IMG/VR virus record: IMGVR_UViG_3300034105_002646
Coordinates: 1 to 50,318 of that record
DNA: 50,318 nt
Direction: 5' to 3' (one strand)
Origin: a virus
Part shown: piece by piece, positions 43,555 to 50,318 of the stretch
Layout of the letters: the number at the start of each line of letters is the position of its first letter
Numbering within the stretch: position 1 is the stretch's first letter
Position numbers and translations under genes: made by a program
Notes under the pieces: model-generated
Seen by the model: the letters and a program-made list of their open reading frames with translations, nothing else
The model's database searches: none
Told to the model about the DNA's origin: nothing

Positions 43555-46500
43555 TTAAAGTCCGAATGATTCGCCAAAACCTACGTTATTTTTTATACCT
43601 GTTTCCCATTGAATTGATAATGATGAATTAGGTAATTTTATTGCTTTAGCAACTATTTCATTTTGTGTATCATCTAAATCTAAAACAACACTCCAATTTA
43701 GAGCACTATTCATATCTTGTAAAACTATAATTTCTTCACCAACTACAGCTCCAAATACTACACCATTATCAACTCCATTTGAACGAACCGATATATAACC
43801 TAGATTAGTCATTATTTTATTATCTTCATTTTTAACATAAATTTGACCTTTATATGTTTTAACCGCACTAGCATCTAAATTAAATGTTTTTATTACACTA
43901 TTTGGAGAAAAATTAAATACTAAACTTAAAATAGGGTTATCAAAAGTATAAGTTCCAAAACCTACAAAACCTATTCTACTAATAACTGCTTTATCATCAA
44001 TGGTACCTGCAGATACAGTTAAAGGTGTTGTTGTTTCTTGTGGTGAATTAAGTATTTCAAGTTCTTGTGCTAATTGCTCATCGATATTTGGTGGGTTTAA
44101 ATCTAAATTAGTAAGAGTTTTTTCTTCACTCCTATTAATATAACATGGGTCGCCATCATTAAGATAATATCCAGATAAACTATCTGCATTAGCATAGGGT
44201 TTATCTTTAGAAATATAATCAGCTCTAGCGTCATAAACTTGTGTATTTGCAAAATAATTAAACGATAATGCATTTTGAAGTTTATTAATTGGTCCCATAA
44301 GGCTTGACCCTCCAAGAAATTTAAATGATATATTAACATTTGCAATCATTGGTTGAACTCCGATTCCTTCTGGGTTTAAATCCCAAACCAATGGTTCATA
44401 ATCAATATTAACACTATCCATAACAATTTTAGTGTTATAGAAATCACCTATTCTAAGAATACATACAGGTGGTCTACCAAAAGCTAAATTATTAGGCCCT
44501 TGGGCTTCATATGTTGGTCCTTGTCTTGTACATTGCAACAAAAAGTTAAGTCTAGAATTAAGACCTTCAGGTGTTGTTGAATGGAAAGCTGGGTGAAAAT
44601 ATCTTATCTTTTCTCTAAATGAATCAAACACTAAAGGGTCAATATCAGTTAATTGGTCAAAATATAATGTTTCATTATAAAATCTATCCGTTATTTTAGT
44701 ATTAAATGTTTTTTTCCCAACTTCTGTAACAATATCTGGTAAAGGTATAGATTCTGCTACTAATTCATTAGAAAATTTAAATGTTACTTCAGCACGTCTA
44801 TCTACTTTACAAGGTTTTTTATCAATAGCAATTTCATCACCTGGTTTACAGTCTGGATTATTTGGTACTTCACCTTTAAGTCTTTTAAATCTAGCATCTC
44901 TTTCATTTTCTGGTAAAAATTTAAATAAATATTTTTTTAATTCAGTAACTAATACTTCTGCCCTACCAACTACTAAATCTTTGTTTGATTTAACAATACC
45001 TTGTTGACTAGCAAAACCTTTTACTTCACAAATACAATTTGGACATTTTTCTTTTAAATGTTTTTCAACTTCAACTAATAAAGTACTTCTATCTTGCCAA
45101 CCCCAATATTCAACACCATTAAATTTAATAGGTGTTGCATGATAACTATGACCATTTAAACCATAATTTGTGTTATCATTCCAACCTGTTTTTTGATGTA
45201 TTCCTGGTGTAAAACGAGCTGGGTAATTATCAATACCATATCCTTGACCTTCTGGATTTACTGAATAATCTATTCTTTCAGTAATGCTAGTACCACTCAA
45301 ACCATTTTCATATTTTTCAGGTAAAGTAATATTATCATTAGGAAAATAAACTTTTAAATTTATATCTGGTTTTGGTTCATTTTTTGGTGTAATTTTTTGA
45401 GGTGTTCTTATTTCAAGTTTTTCATAACTAGTTTTTTCTGTTGATGTTAATAAATTGCTATCTGGTGGAATACAACCAGCCCAAAATGAATTTACATAAT
45501 GGTCATCTACCTTATTTTTTCCAGTTCTAAATGAATTAGCATAACTAGGGTGGTCTACAACTACCTTAAATGATAAATTACCACTTCTTTCTGTATTATT
45601 ATATGTATATACTGGTTCACCTCTACCAATAAAATTAGTAGACTCCCAACTAACATTATTACTTTCACTAAAATTTATATCATATGGTGGAAACCACATA
45701 ATTCTTCCTTTTTTATTATTAATTAAATCACCAGAACCAATTTCAGCTAATGGTAAATCACCAATATTATCAGCCCATGCTAAGTTTTCAATTGAAAACA
45801 TGTATCTTTTAGGGTCAGTAGTATCACCTTCAGTATAATCTTTAGTGAAAGGTGTTATTTGTGGATTACCATATTTATCTAATATAGAACCAATACTCTT
45901 ACCTTTTGTATGTCTATAATTTACTTTATCATTTCCATAAATACCATTTATACTTTCACCATCACCACTACCATGTCTTACTAATTTAGTTATACTATCA
46001 TATCTATCTAGCGTTGTCCAACTTCTACAATAAGTTTCATCTGCTGTATGTGTTCCACCACTATATACACCGTTAACAAATAAATTACCATTTAAAACTG
46101 CATTACCTTTAGAAAAACCACCACCATTTGCTTGAGAAATTTGTGTTGATTTTTTATTCATATCACCTTTTACAGTAACAATATTTTTCATACCAATACT
46201 GTTAAATAATTTTTGTGTTTTAACTAAAAGAGATTTTTTATCCCCTATTATTTCATCAGGATACGGTACATTATTAACCATTCCACCACTACTAGTTGTC
46301 CAACTAAATGGAATTGAACTAATTACTCTATTATCATACCCACCAAAACCTCCTTTAGGATTAGGTGAAACACTGAGTTCATCTGGACTTAAAAAACCAG
46401 CAGCTATGGCTTTTTTTTCACTTAAATAAACTAAATCTGGAATAACCCCATCACTAATTGCTAAAATATTTTCAAAGTTTTTATTATCATTTGAAAAAGC

Positions 46501-47334
46501 ATATAATTTAGCATCAGTAATTTGAAGAACACCTTTATTATTAGTAAAACCTGGTGCATATCCACTTCTAAATGGTGATTCTGTTGAATTTACATCTAAA
46601 TTAGCTCTAGCGTTTGCTAATAAAGCTAATACTTGCCCTTTACCAGTATTTTGAATCATACTGTTAGCTCTAGCTATATTTTCAGCATAATTATTTTCAT
46701 CTTGGAATATAGAACCATCATCACCTAAATAACTTCTTGGAATAGTATAACCTAGCATTTTACCAGCAAAATCAGCTACTTTACCAAATGTTCCTGAAGC
46801 AACTGTAATTTGATAACTTGGTCTAAAACCAGGTAATGGTGCTCCTTTAACCAATGCTAATACGTTATCTTGAATATTTAAAGAACCTAAAAGACTTTGT
46901 TCTACATTAAATGCTGCATTATTAGCTAATGATAATGCTAATTGTTGTGCACCTATCGTTCCAATCTTTGTATCATTCAACATACCAGTAGCACCTAACA
47001 CACGACCTGCTAGAGAGCTTCTAACATCAAAATTAGGTATAATTGAACCTCCACTACCATTTCCCACTCCTTGACCGTTTAAAACGCTTCCTAGAATGTC
47101 TACATTTAATGTATTAAAATCTAATTGTTGATGTGGATAAAAATTTAAATGATTTGAACCAGTATCCAATACTGGTTCACCAATATGCGGACTGCCATTA
47201 ACTGATGTTGATACAGAAGGATAAGTTGAAGATATATTCTGGTTTAACAAAAAATCTCTAATATCAATCGAAACATTGTTGATTGAATTTGATGTTTCTG
47301 GTGTTGGTTTAGTAGTATTATAAAAGATGGGCAT
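43555..47334 (-). CDS. large tail/baseplate protein with an OmpA-like peptidoglycan-binding domain (1259 aa)
   Basis: Domain order visible: a Gly/Ala/Leu-rich N-terminal third; about residue 548, RIMWFPPYDINFSE...GRGEPVYTYNNTERS, a pattern of tail-tube/baseplate cap proteins; about 750-852, an OmpA-like domain (LLVEVEKHLKEKCPNC, EVKGFASQQG, GRAEVLVTELKKYL, VDRRAEVTFKF with the R-A-E and R-R-A-E elements); about 980-1030, WDLNPEGIGVQPMIANVN and GGSSLMGPINKLQNALSFNY. The final 150 residues are beta-rich. OmpA-like domains bind peptidoglycan, so this protein may anchor the baseplate to the cell wall. It lies between the tape measure and the hub genes. A gp48/gp54-like tube-cap relation is a guess. 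Confidence 0.75.
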   Translation of the reverse strand: MPIFYNTTKPTPETSNSINNVSIDIRDFLLNQNISSTYPSVSTSVNGSPHIGEPVLDTGSNHLNFYPHQQLDFNTLNVDILGSVLNGQGVGNGSGGSIIPNFDVRSSLAGRVLGATGMLNDTKIGTIGAQQLALSLANNAAFNVEQSLLGSLNIQDNVLALVKGAPLPGFRPSYQITVASGTFGKVADFAGKMLGYTIPRSYLGDDGSIFQDENNYAENIARANSMIQNTGKGQVLALLANARANLDVNSTESPFRSGYAPGFTNNKGVLQITDAKLYAFSNDNKNFENILAISDGVIPDLVYLSEKKAIAAGFLSPDELSVSPNPKGGFGGYDNRVISSIPFSWTTSSGGMVNNVPYPDEIIGDKKSLLVKTQKLFNSIGMKNIVTVKGDMNKKSTQISQANGGGFSKGNAVLNGNLFVNGVYSGGTHTADETYCRSWTTLDRYDSITKLVRHGSGDGESINGIYGNDKVNYRHTKGKSIGSILDKYGNPQITPFTKDYTEGDTTDPKRYMFSIENLAWADNIGDLPLAEIGSGDLINNKKGRIMWFPPYDINFSESNNVSWESTNFIGRGEPVYTYNNTERSGNLSFKVVVDHPSYANSFRTGKNKVDDHYVNSFWAGCIPPDSNLLTSTEKTSYEKLEIRTPQKITPKNEPKPDINLKVYFPNDNITLPEKYENGLSGTSITERIDYSVNPEGQGYGIDNYPARFTPGIHQKTGWNDNTNYGLNGHSYHATPIKFNGVEYWGWQDRSTLLVEVEKHLKEKCPNCICEVKGFASQQGIVKSNKDLVVGRAEVLVTELKKYLFKFLPENERDARFKRLKGEVPNNPDCKPGDEIAIDKKPCKVDRRAEVTFKFSNELVAESIPLPDIVTEVGKKTFNTKITDRFYNETLYFDQLTDIDPLVFDSFREKIRYFHPAFHSTTPEGLNSRLNFLLQCTRQGPTYEAQGPNNLAFGRPPVCILRIGDFYNTKIVMDSVNIDYEPLVWDLNPEGIGVQPMIANVNISFKFLGGSSLMGPINKLQNALSFNYFANTQVYDARADYISKDKPYANADSLSGYYLNDGDPCYINRSEEKTLTNLDLNPPNIDEQLAQELEILNSPQETTTPLTVSAGTIDDKAVISRIGFVGFGTYTFDNPILSLVFNFSPNSVIKTFNLDASAVKTYKGQIYVKNEDNKIMTNLGYISVRSNGVDNGVVFGAVVGEEIIVLQDMNSALNWSVVLDLDDTQNEIVAKAIKLPNSSLSIQWETGIKNNVGFGESFGL

Positions 47335-47347
47335 AATTTTGTTTATA

Positions 47348-47356
47348 TATAAATAT
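47348..47356 (-). promoter_or_regulatory. ATATTTATA promoter-like motif before the 1259-aa gene
   Basis: TATAAATAT on the plus strand, 13 nt before the ATG and downstream (minus strand) of the duplicated terminator, so it could restart transcription for the baseplate genes. Inferred. Confidence 0.4.
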
Positions 47357-47420
47357 TATAATACACAAAAATTAATCAAAATAAATAAATAAATAATTGA
47401 AAATGAATTTATATATAATA

Positions 47421-47447
47421 AAAAAAAGCACATAAAGTACCCTTTTT
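47421..47447 (-). terminator. terminator hairpin, repeat copy 1
   Basis: Minus-strand RNA AAAAAGGGUAC, loop UUUAU, GUGCUUUUUUU: an 11-bp stem with three G-U wobbles, running straight into a U-tract. Second of two terminators met by minus-strand transcripts. Confidence 0.75.
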
Positions 47448-47485
47448 ATTTTATTATTAATATATTATTAATATACTATATAATA

Positions 47486-47512
47486 AAAAAGAGCACATAA
47501 AGTACCCTTTTT
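47486..47512 (-). terminator. terminator hairpin, repeat copy 2
   Basis: Minus-strand RNA AAAAAGGGUAC, loop UUUAU, GUGCUCUUUUU: an 11-bp stem with two G-U pairs. The single base that differs from copy 1 turns one wobble into a G-C pair. On the complementary strand the wobbles become A-C mismatches, so it is directional for minus-strand transcripts. Confidence 0.82.
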
Positions 47513-47569
47513 ATTTTATTATTAATATATTATTAATATACTATATTATTTATTTTTATTATATAATAG

Positions 47570-47600
47570 CAAATATACGGAATTTAAATTAAATAATCAA
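47570..47600 (-). promoter_or_regulatory. Bacteroidetes-type promoter upstream of the duplicated terminators
   Basis: Minus-strand TTG (47600-47598), 20-nt spacer, TATATTTG (47577-47570). The bases around it (GTATATTTG and ACTTGA-like) resemble the gp32 promoter. Transcripts would start near 47563 and meet the first terminator after roughly 50 nt, so the product would be a short RNA or an attenuated leader. Confidence 0.6.
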
Positions 47601-47669
47601 GTAATATTAAGTCTTTTTTTATTTATTTTTTATAAAATTATATAAATAGTTGAATATCACTTGATTATA

Positions 47670-50063
47670 TTAACCTGTTTGTTTTTGATTCATCATTCTT
47701 TTAGTCTCACCATGTATTAAACCAGTTACTTGTCTTATAAAATGTGCATCTTTTAATAATTCAACACTTTTACCAGGATTACCTGGTGTATCTATAGTTA
47801 TACTACCTTTAAATTCAATAGGTGCAAATTCATGATTTATACTTGATGGTATGTTAGCATTTTGATTTCCTTTACCATTTTTAGAAAGTGGACCACCAGG
47901 TTCACCAATAAACATTTCTCTATCCTGATTAGTTATTGGTGTTGCAACACCATCTTGTATGATTTGTCTACCTTTAGAATATTTAGGTTTTTTTAAATAA
48001 CCATCTTCAATTGGTTGTCCTTGATATCTTGGGTCATCACTATGCATTTCATCACCAATCATTTTACCAGCATAAGAACCTATACCAGCACCAGCAGCGG
48101 CTAATGCACCAGTTGCTAATAAAGATGACCCACCTGTAAATGGTGCCAATGCTACACCTAACCCCATACCAATAGCAGCACCCCAATTGGCAGCGGTATC
48201 ACCTTCTGAAGTATCTTTATTACCTGCTGCTTTAGAACTAGCAGCACCTGCTTTTTTACCAAGCCATGTTGCTCCTAAAACAGCAGCTAGTGTTCCTAAA
48301 GCACCTACTAAGGGACTAACAGCGGCACCTAATCCACCAACACCACCTGTAACTCCTAAAAATCCTGTACCTAAAGCTATACCATTTAAAATCCATTTTC
48401 CTGCGTCTAATAAAAATTTACCACCAAATAAAACAGCAAGTGTTCCTTTAGGTCCAAGAGCCATAACCATTTCTCCAATAGTTGTAAAAATAGGTTTAAG
48501 ACCTTTTATAAATTCACCAATATCTTTACCTAATTTCATTAAATCTCCTTGCCAATCAGGGTCTTCCATAAAACTAGTAAGAATTGGTCCAAGTGTTTGA
48601 TTAATACCATCAATAATTGGTAACATATATGTCTTAACTTGATTTATAAGATTTGTTAATTGGTCATCGAAGTTTTGTGAAGCTTTGGCTCTTTCTACCA
48701 TTGATTTTTTCTCACTAACTTGCATTGCTAGAAATTTTTTATCGCCATCAGTCATTTGACTAACTAACTTAGTACTACCATCAATTGTAATTGTTGCTTT
48801 ACCTTTTTCATCTAATTGAGCAGTATTTGCAATAAATTCTTTTGTTTCAGCATCTAAACCTGGCAAACTAATTTGATTTTTAACCTTATTCATTTTAAAC
48901 ATTTCTTTACCAGATTTTACTAAATCATCGTACTCAAGACCTGTTTGTTGTGCAATAATTTTAAGTCTAGACATTTCCAAACTAGACATTTCAATACTAC
49001 CATCTTTAGCAAAATGCATAGAAGCTTGAGACGCTTCTGCAATTTCTTTTGTTAACCCAGCCATATCTTCACGAGCCATATACATTAAATGGAAAGGGTC
49101 AGCCATTTTAGCCCAAGCACCACCCATAACCTGTAATTGAGCCGACATATCAACAGCACCTTCAATATCCCATAATTTATCTGACATACCAGCAGCAAAA
49201 TCCATTTTAATACCTAATTTAGTAGTTAATTCAGCCATTTTAGCTAATCCTCTAACACCATCTTTGAAATGATATTTGTTAAGCATTTTGATATTACCAG
49301 CAATATTTTTAACTACTTTAGAAGCATTAAGACCCATTTTATGTGAATCATTCATTGTTTGTTCAATATAATCACCAGTACGTTCTGCTGAAAAACCAAC
49401 CTCTTCCATATTAACAGCTAGTTCACCAGCACCTTCAGCTCCTAAACCAGTAGCTACAGACATTGCTGCCATAGATTTAAGACCTTTATCACCAAGCATA
49501 ACACTTCTACCTAAATCTTCAGTATATTGCCCTTGCATTTTAGCTAAAGCCTCAATATTAACACCTATTTCATTAGTGCTAGCAGCTGTTTGTCTAATAG
49601 ATTCAGCATATGATGAACCTTCTTTACCCAATAGACCCATTTGAAGAGCTGACATCTTAACAGCCTTATCCATTTCAAATAAACCAAATCCTTTAAGTTT
49701 ACCCCATTGTCTTTGTACTTCACCTGGTAATTTAGCTAAACCATTAATACCAGCTTTACCTGCAGAAAGTAAAGCCATTTGATATTTATTAGCCTCTTTA
49801 ACGGCTAATTTTATCATTTTTATTTGTCTATTGTATTCAAGAGTTTGTTCTTTAAGATATTTTATTTGTTCTTCTAACTTAATTTTTTGTTGACCAATTG
49901 CATTATTTCTTTCTTCTTCTAATTTTGCAATAAATTTTGTGGTATCTTTTACTGTTTTTTGAAGAGTTTTTAATTTTTCAACACCAGCTAGATAACCTTC
50001 CATAGAGGTTGAAATTTCAGCCCTATATTTAGCTTCTTCTTTTAAATCACTTAAACTTGACAT
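47670..50063 (-). CDS. tail tape measure protein (797 aa)
   Basis: A 797-aa, Ala/Gly/Met-rich helical protein. Residues ~1-95 are coiled-coil (KLKTLQKTVKDTTKFIAKLE...). Residues ~100-480 have repeated helical segments typical of tape measures. Hydrophobic Gly/Ala-rich stretches at about 525-680 (GTLAVLFGGKFLLDAGKWIL; GLGAAVSPLVGALGTLAAVL) could be membrane-interacting. A polar C-terminus ends with a helix (FIRQVTGLIHGETKRMMNQK). It sets tail length and may cross the membrane at DNA entry. It lies at the head of the hub cluster, as T4 gp29 does. Confidence 0.82.
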   Translation of the reverse strand: MSSLSDLKEEAKYRAEISTSMEGYLAGVEKLKTLQKTVKDTTKFIAKLEEERNNAIGQQKIKLEEQIKYLKEQTLEYNRQIKMIKLAVKEANKYQMALLSAGKAGINGLAKLPGEVQRQWGKLKGFGLFEMDKAVKMSALQMGLLGKEGSSYAESIRQTAASTNEIGVNIEALAKMQGQYTEDLGRSVMLGDKGLKSMAAMSVATGLGAEGAGELAVNMEEVGFSAERTGDYIEQTMNDSHKMGLNASKVVKNIAGNIKMLNKYHFKDGVRGLAKMAELTTKLGIKMDFAAGMSDKLWDIEGAVDMSAQLQVMGGAWAKMADPFHLMYMAREDMAGLTKEIAEASQASMHFAKDGSIEMSSLEMSRLKIIAQQTGLEYDDLVKSGKEMFKMNKVKNQISLPGLDAETKEFIANTAQLDEKGKATITIDGSTKLVSQMTDGDKKFLAMQVSEKKSMVERAKASQNFDDQLTNLINQVKTYMLPIIDGINQTLGPILTSFMEDPDWQGDLMKLGKDIGEFIKGLKPIFTTIGEMVMALGPKGTLAVLFGGKFLLDAGKWILNGIALGTGFLGVTGGVGGLGAAVSPLVGALGTLAAVLGATWLGKKAGAASSKAAGNKDTSEGDTAANWGAAIGMGLGVALAPFTGGSSLLATGALAAAGAGIGSYAGKMIGDEMHSDDPRYQGQPIEDGYLKKPKYSKGRQIIQDGVATPITNQDREMFIGEPGGPLSKNGKGNQNANIPSSINHEFAPIEFKGSITIDTPGNPGKSVELLKDAHFIRQVTGLIHGETKRMMNQKQTG

Positions 50064-50065
50064 AA

Positions 50066-50318
50066 TTAACTATTTTTAACTTTAAAACCTGTTGAATCTA
50101 AAAATTGTAGTTTAACAGGTATTGATTTGTTTTTAAATTTATTCCCTGTTTTGGTTGAATATGTTGATACATAACAAAGAAAATAGTTAGGGGTTTTTTC
50201 AGTGCTAATATTTTTTGTAACTAAAATTTCAAAATTTTTATCCACATCTGTTAGTTTTCTTTGATTTTTTTCGTTTGTATTACCAACTTTAGCTTCTCTT
50301 TCTCCATTCAATACTATA
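50066..50318 (-). CDS. partial hypothetical tail gene (C-terminal 84 residues visible)
   Basis: The frame ends with a stop at 50066-50068 and stays open to the window edge. The only in-window start would be a TTG at 50309-50311 with open codons before it, so I treat the gene as extending beyond the window. The visible part is charged at first (EREAKVGNTNEKNQRKL) and then beta-rich (NYFLCYVSTYSTKTG, IPVKLQFLDSTGFKV). It lies 2 nt before the tape measure gene, so it is probably a tail protein co-translated with it. Function unknown. Confidence 0.6.
   Translation of the reverse strand, partial: IVLNGEREAKVGNTNEKNQRKLTDVDKNFEILVTKNISTEKTPNYFLCYVSTYSTKTGNKFKNKSIPVKLQFLDSTGFKVKNS

Larger units (their letters stand above)
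47414..47543. repeat. tandem duplication of a 65-bp terminator-bearing unit
   Basis: 47414-47478 and 47479-47543 are adjacent copies differing at one base (47426 A, 47491 G). Each contains one hairpin, listed separately. The rest of the 335-bp gene-free stretch 47335-47669 is AT-rich spacer with two promoter-like sites and no credible ORF. Confidence 0.95.

Noticed and set aside
47414-47543. CRISPR-like, origin iterons or insertion-sequence ends
   Set aside because: Only two directly adjacent copies without spacers; each holds a directional terminator hairpin, and no transposase or origin features are nearby.
48187-48600. 137-aa plus-strand ORF
   Set aside because: Antisense to the Ala/Gly-rich hydrophobic part of the tape measure; its Ala/Pro-rich composition is a mirror of that tract.
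1-50318. tRNA genes
   Set aside because: No cloverleaf with a conserved T-loop was noticed on either strand; a covariance-model scan would be needed to exclude one fully.

Overview
The window reads as part of a large, strongly AT-rich, T4-like contractile-tailed phage genome (myovirus-type) infecting a member of the Bacteroidetes, probably a flavobacterium. The T4-like assignment rests on gp6/J-like and gp25-like baseplate proteins, a tape-measure protein, gp32-, UvsX- and gp41-like replication proteins, a T4-like RNase H/5'-3' exonuclease and class Ia ribonucleotide reductase. The host inference rests on four promoter-like sites of the Bacteroidetes form TTG-N19/20-TANNTTTG, A-rich leaders with hardly any Shine-Dalgarno sequence, and SprB-type adhesin modules in a tail protein. 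No tRNA, rRNA or CRISPR array was seen.

Layout. Nearly all genes lie on the minus strand and are described here from high to low coordinates. (1) 50318-43222: tail/baseplate hub genes: a partial gene, the tape measure, a 335-bp intergenic region with a host-type promoter and a tandemly duplicated terminator, a 1259-aa tail/baseplate protein with an OmpA-like domain, a small gp53/LysM-like protein. This block continues into a 2104-aa hub protein (36918-43232) that carries two C-terminal cell-wall hydrolase domains. (2) 36887-34868: small unknown genes and an Ala/Pro/Glu-rich protein. (3) 34611-23442: replication and nucleotide block: gp32, UvsX, RNase H/exonuclease, an unknown gene, gp41 helicase, nrdB and nrdA. 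(4) 23347-1: baseplate wedge and fibre genes: gp25, gp6, a small membrane protein, then large cysteine-rich or adhesin-like proteins and a fibre with 17-aa repeats running off the left edge.

The standout feature is heavy colonisation by homing elements. nrdA is fractured into two genes by a split intein (114-aa N-intein, 35-aa C-intein), with a free-standing Vsr/PD-(D/E)XK-like homing-endonuclease gene between the halves. Two genes upstream, the gp41 helicase carries a 364-aa intein in its Walker A motif; it has the Trp-Cys-Thr signature of class 3 inteins, an Ala at position 1 and a LAGLIDADG endonuclease. Two further free-standing endonuclease genes with zinc-ribbon modules sit on the opposite strand in the baseplate region. 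One of them (10144-11037) abuts a recoded 3' end of its target gene, and the displaced old 3' end survives on its other side as a 112-bp direct repeat.

Together the genes encode a late tail assembly whose hub carries peptidoglycan-cleaving domains, an adhesin-decorated baseplate and fibre suited to a gliding-type host, and an early/middle replication module whose two key enzymes depend on protein splicing to become active.
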